Part shown: positions 63,233 to 64,000 of the stretch, one piece after another | Position numbering within the stretch: position 1 is the first letter of the stretch | Layout of the letters: each line of letters starts with the position of its first letter | From: Flavobacterium sp. ALJ2 | Lineage (GTDB): Bacteria > Bacteroidota > Bacteroidia > Flavobacteriales > Flavobacteriaceae | Reading direction: 5' to 3' | NCBI RefSeq assembly: GCF_015594725.1 | Contig: NZ_JADNRC010000007.1 | Coordinates: forward strand, 208,441-272,440 | DNA: 64,000 nucleotides | Made by a program: the position numbers and the translations under genes | Notes under the pieces: model-generated | The model's input: the letters and a program-made list of their open reading frames with translations, nothing else | Databases searched by the model: none | Told to the model about the DNA's origin: nothing

Positions 63233-64000
63233 ATGGAAAAAAATACATTTATTCGATTATTGATTCTTTTTATTAGTTTCCCTCTTTTTGCACAGCAAAT
63301 TAATACTAACATTCCAGTTTCGGATACTGAATACCAAGCTTTGGTCGACTTTTACAAAGCCATGGGAGAATCCAATTGGAGTAACAAATGGAACACTAAA
63401 GAAAACAACCTACATGAAGTTACGTGGTATGGTGTAACTGTAGAAAATGGGCATGTAACAGCAATTAACCTCAATAATACTAGTAATATCGCAGGAGCAA
63501 TACCTGCTTCTTTCGGGAATTTAAAATACCTAAGAAGTCTTGCTTTATATGGAGGAAGCTACAGTAAGGATCTAAGTTACTCTGACCTGAGTACTCTGTC
63601 TGAGCTCGAAAATCTAGAATATCTAGACCTGAGAAGCTGTAAAATAAAAGGAAGTTTACCCGCCTCATGGAGCAAACTAAAAAAATTAAATGCATTACAT
63701 CTTAACAGTAATAGTATCTCTTCTTTACCAGAAGAATTTGGAGAAATAGAAAACTTGGTAACCTTAGATTTATCATACAACGAACTAAAGACGCTACCTG
63801 CATCGATGGGGAACTTGTCCTACTTGGCAACTTTAAATCTTAGCTACAACCAACTAGAAGTTCTTCCTAAAGAATTTGAAAATCTCAATGCTTTAAAAAC
63901 GTTACAACTTAATAACAACAAAATATCCGATATAAAAGGTCTTTTAAAAAGTCAGGTATATATAAATCTAAACACTCAGACCTTAAATATGGAGAAATTC
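63233..64000 (+). CDS. Secreted leucine-rich-repeat protein, 3' end cut by window
   Basis: At least 256 residues, open to the window end. Signal peptide (MEKNTFIRLLILFISFPLFAQ), then a cap like plant-type LRRs (ALVDFYKAMGESNWSNKWN, EVTWYGVTVENGHVTAINL), then LRRs of about 23 residues: IPASFGNLKYLRSLAL, LENLEYLDLRSCKIKGSLPASWSKLKKLNALHLNSNSISSLPEEF in outline, LVTLDLSYNELKTLP, LATLNLSYNQLEVLP, LKTLQLNNNKISDI. Likely a surface or secreted binding protein and a possible T9SS cargo; the C-terminal sorting domain would lie outside the window. Codons with C in third position (AAC, CTA/CTG, TAC) seem more frequent than in neighbours. Confidence 0.88.
   Translation, partial: MEKNTFIRLLILFISFPLFAQQINTNIPVSDTEYQALVDFYKAMGESNWSNKWNTKENNLHEVTWYGVTVENGHVTAINLNNTSNIAGAIPASFGNLKYLRSLALYGGSYSKDLSYSDLSTLSELENLEYLDLRSCKIKGSLPASWSKLKKLNALHLNSNSISSLPEEFGEIENLVTLDLSYNELKTLPASMGNLSYLATLNLSYNQLEVLPKEFENLNALKTLQLNNNKISDIKGLLKSQVYINLNTQTLNMEKF

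Noticed and set aside
63480..63780. Two overlapping minus-strand frames near the window end
   Set aside because: Shadows of the secreted LRR gene, which has signal peptide, regular repeats and a promoter box on the plus strand.

Overview
The window reads as chromosomal DNA of a Flavobacterium-like member of the Bacteroidetes. It is strongly AT-rich, carries the gliding/type IX secretion genes gldK, gldL, gldM and gldN, encodes short (287-residue) primary-type sigma factors, and many genes are preceded by the Bacteroidetes -7 promoter box TAnnTTTG. Other clade markers are exosortase XrtF with its partner protein, an HYC_CC_PP protein, TonB-dependent receptors and many proteins with N-terminal signal peptides. 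All assignments come from reading the sequence; no database search was run.

Layout. 1-3.8 kb: a two-component system (kinase cut by the window edge), a small XRE regulator divergent from a hypothetical gene, and rpe. 4.1-6.4 kb: two tandem sigma-70 genes, about 93% identical, each with its own copy of the same terminator. 6.4-7.8 kb: a trimethylamine-monooxygenase-like flavoprotein. 8.4-11 kb: a 2.4-kb segment (regulator plus two exported proteins) bounded by 86-bp direct repeats of the pnp 3' end, followed by pnp and rpsO. 13.6-22.2 kb: a TonB-like protein, free-methionine-sulfoxide reductase, exosortase XrtF and partner, an ATP-cone/nuclease-like protein, a beta-CASP hydrolase, a probable metal-handling operon (HYC_CC_PP protein, TonB receptor, HMA protein) and a DedA protein. 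22.4-30 kb: groES-groEL and a minus-strand run miaB, lipoprotein, sigma-54 activator, lptE, TPR protein, secG. 30-35.8 kb: a glycerol operon (glpD, glpK, glpF, outer-membrane protein) divergent from a DeoR regulator. 36-44.7 kb: topA, a ureohydrolase-fold protein lacking most metal ligands, then gldKLMN. 44.7-53.3 kb: housekeeping and lipid genes, including an ABC-F ATPase and a divergent App1-phosphatase/lipid-kinase pair. 53.6-64 kb: a more accessory-looking region with a LexA/S24-type repressor divergent from a 567-residue protein that looks like two nucleotidyltransferase-HEPN units in tandem, a membrane protein, a secreted hydroxyisourate hydrolase, tRNA-Glu, a PQQ-type propeller protein, a beta-barrel protein, a membrane-anchored AraC regulator and the start of a secreted leucine-rich-repeat protein.

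How parts work together. GldK-N form the periplasmic ring and the motor of the type IX secretion system, and several exported proteins here could be its cargo. The glp genes take up glycerol, phosphorylate it and oxidise it, and the adjacent DeoR protein is the likely repressor. The run from miaB to secG mixes tRNA modification, LPS export and protein export.

Most promising for follow-up: the S24 repressor with the tandem NT/HEPN-like protein; the duplicated primary sigma factor; the repeat-bounded insert at the end of pnp; and a family of four terminator hairpins that share the 3' end of tRNA-Glu, one next to the intact tRNA and three next to decayed sequence.
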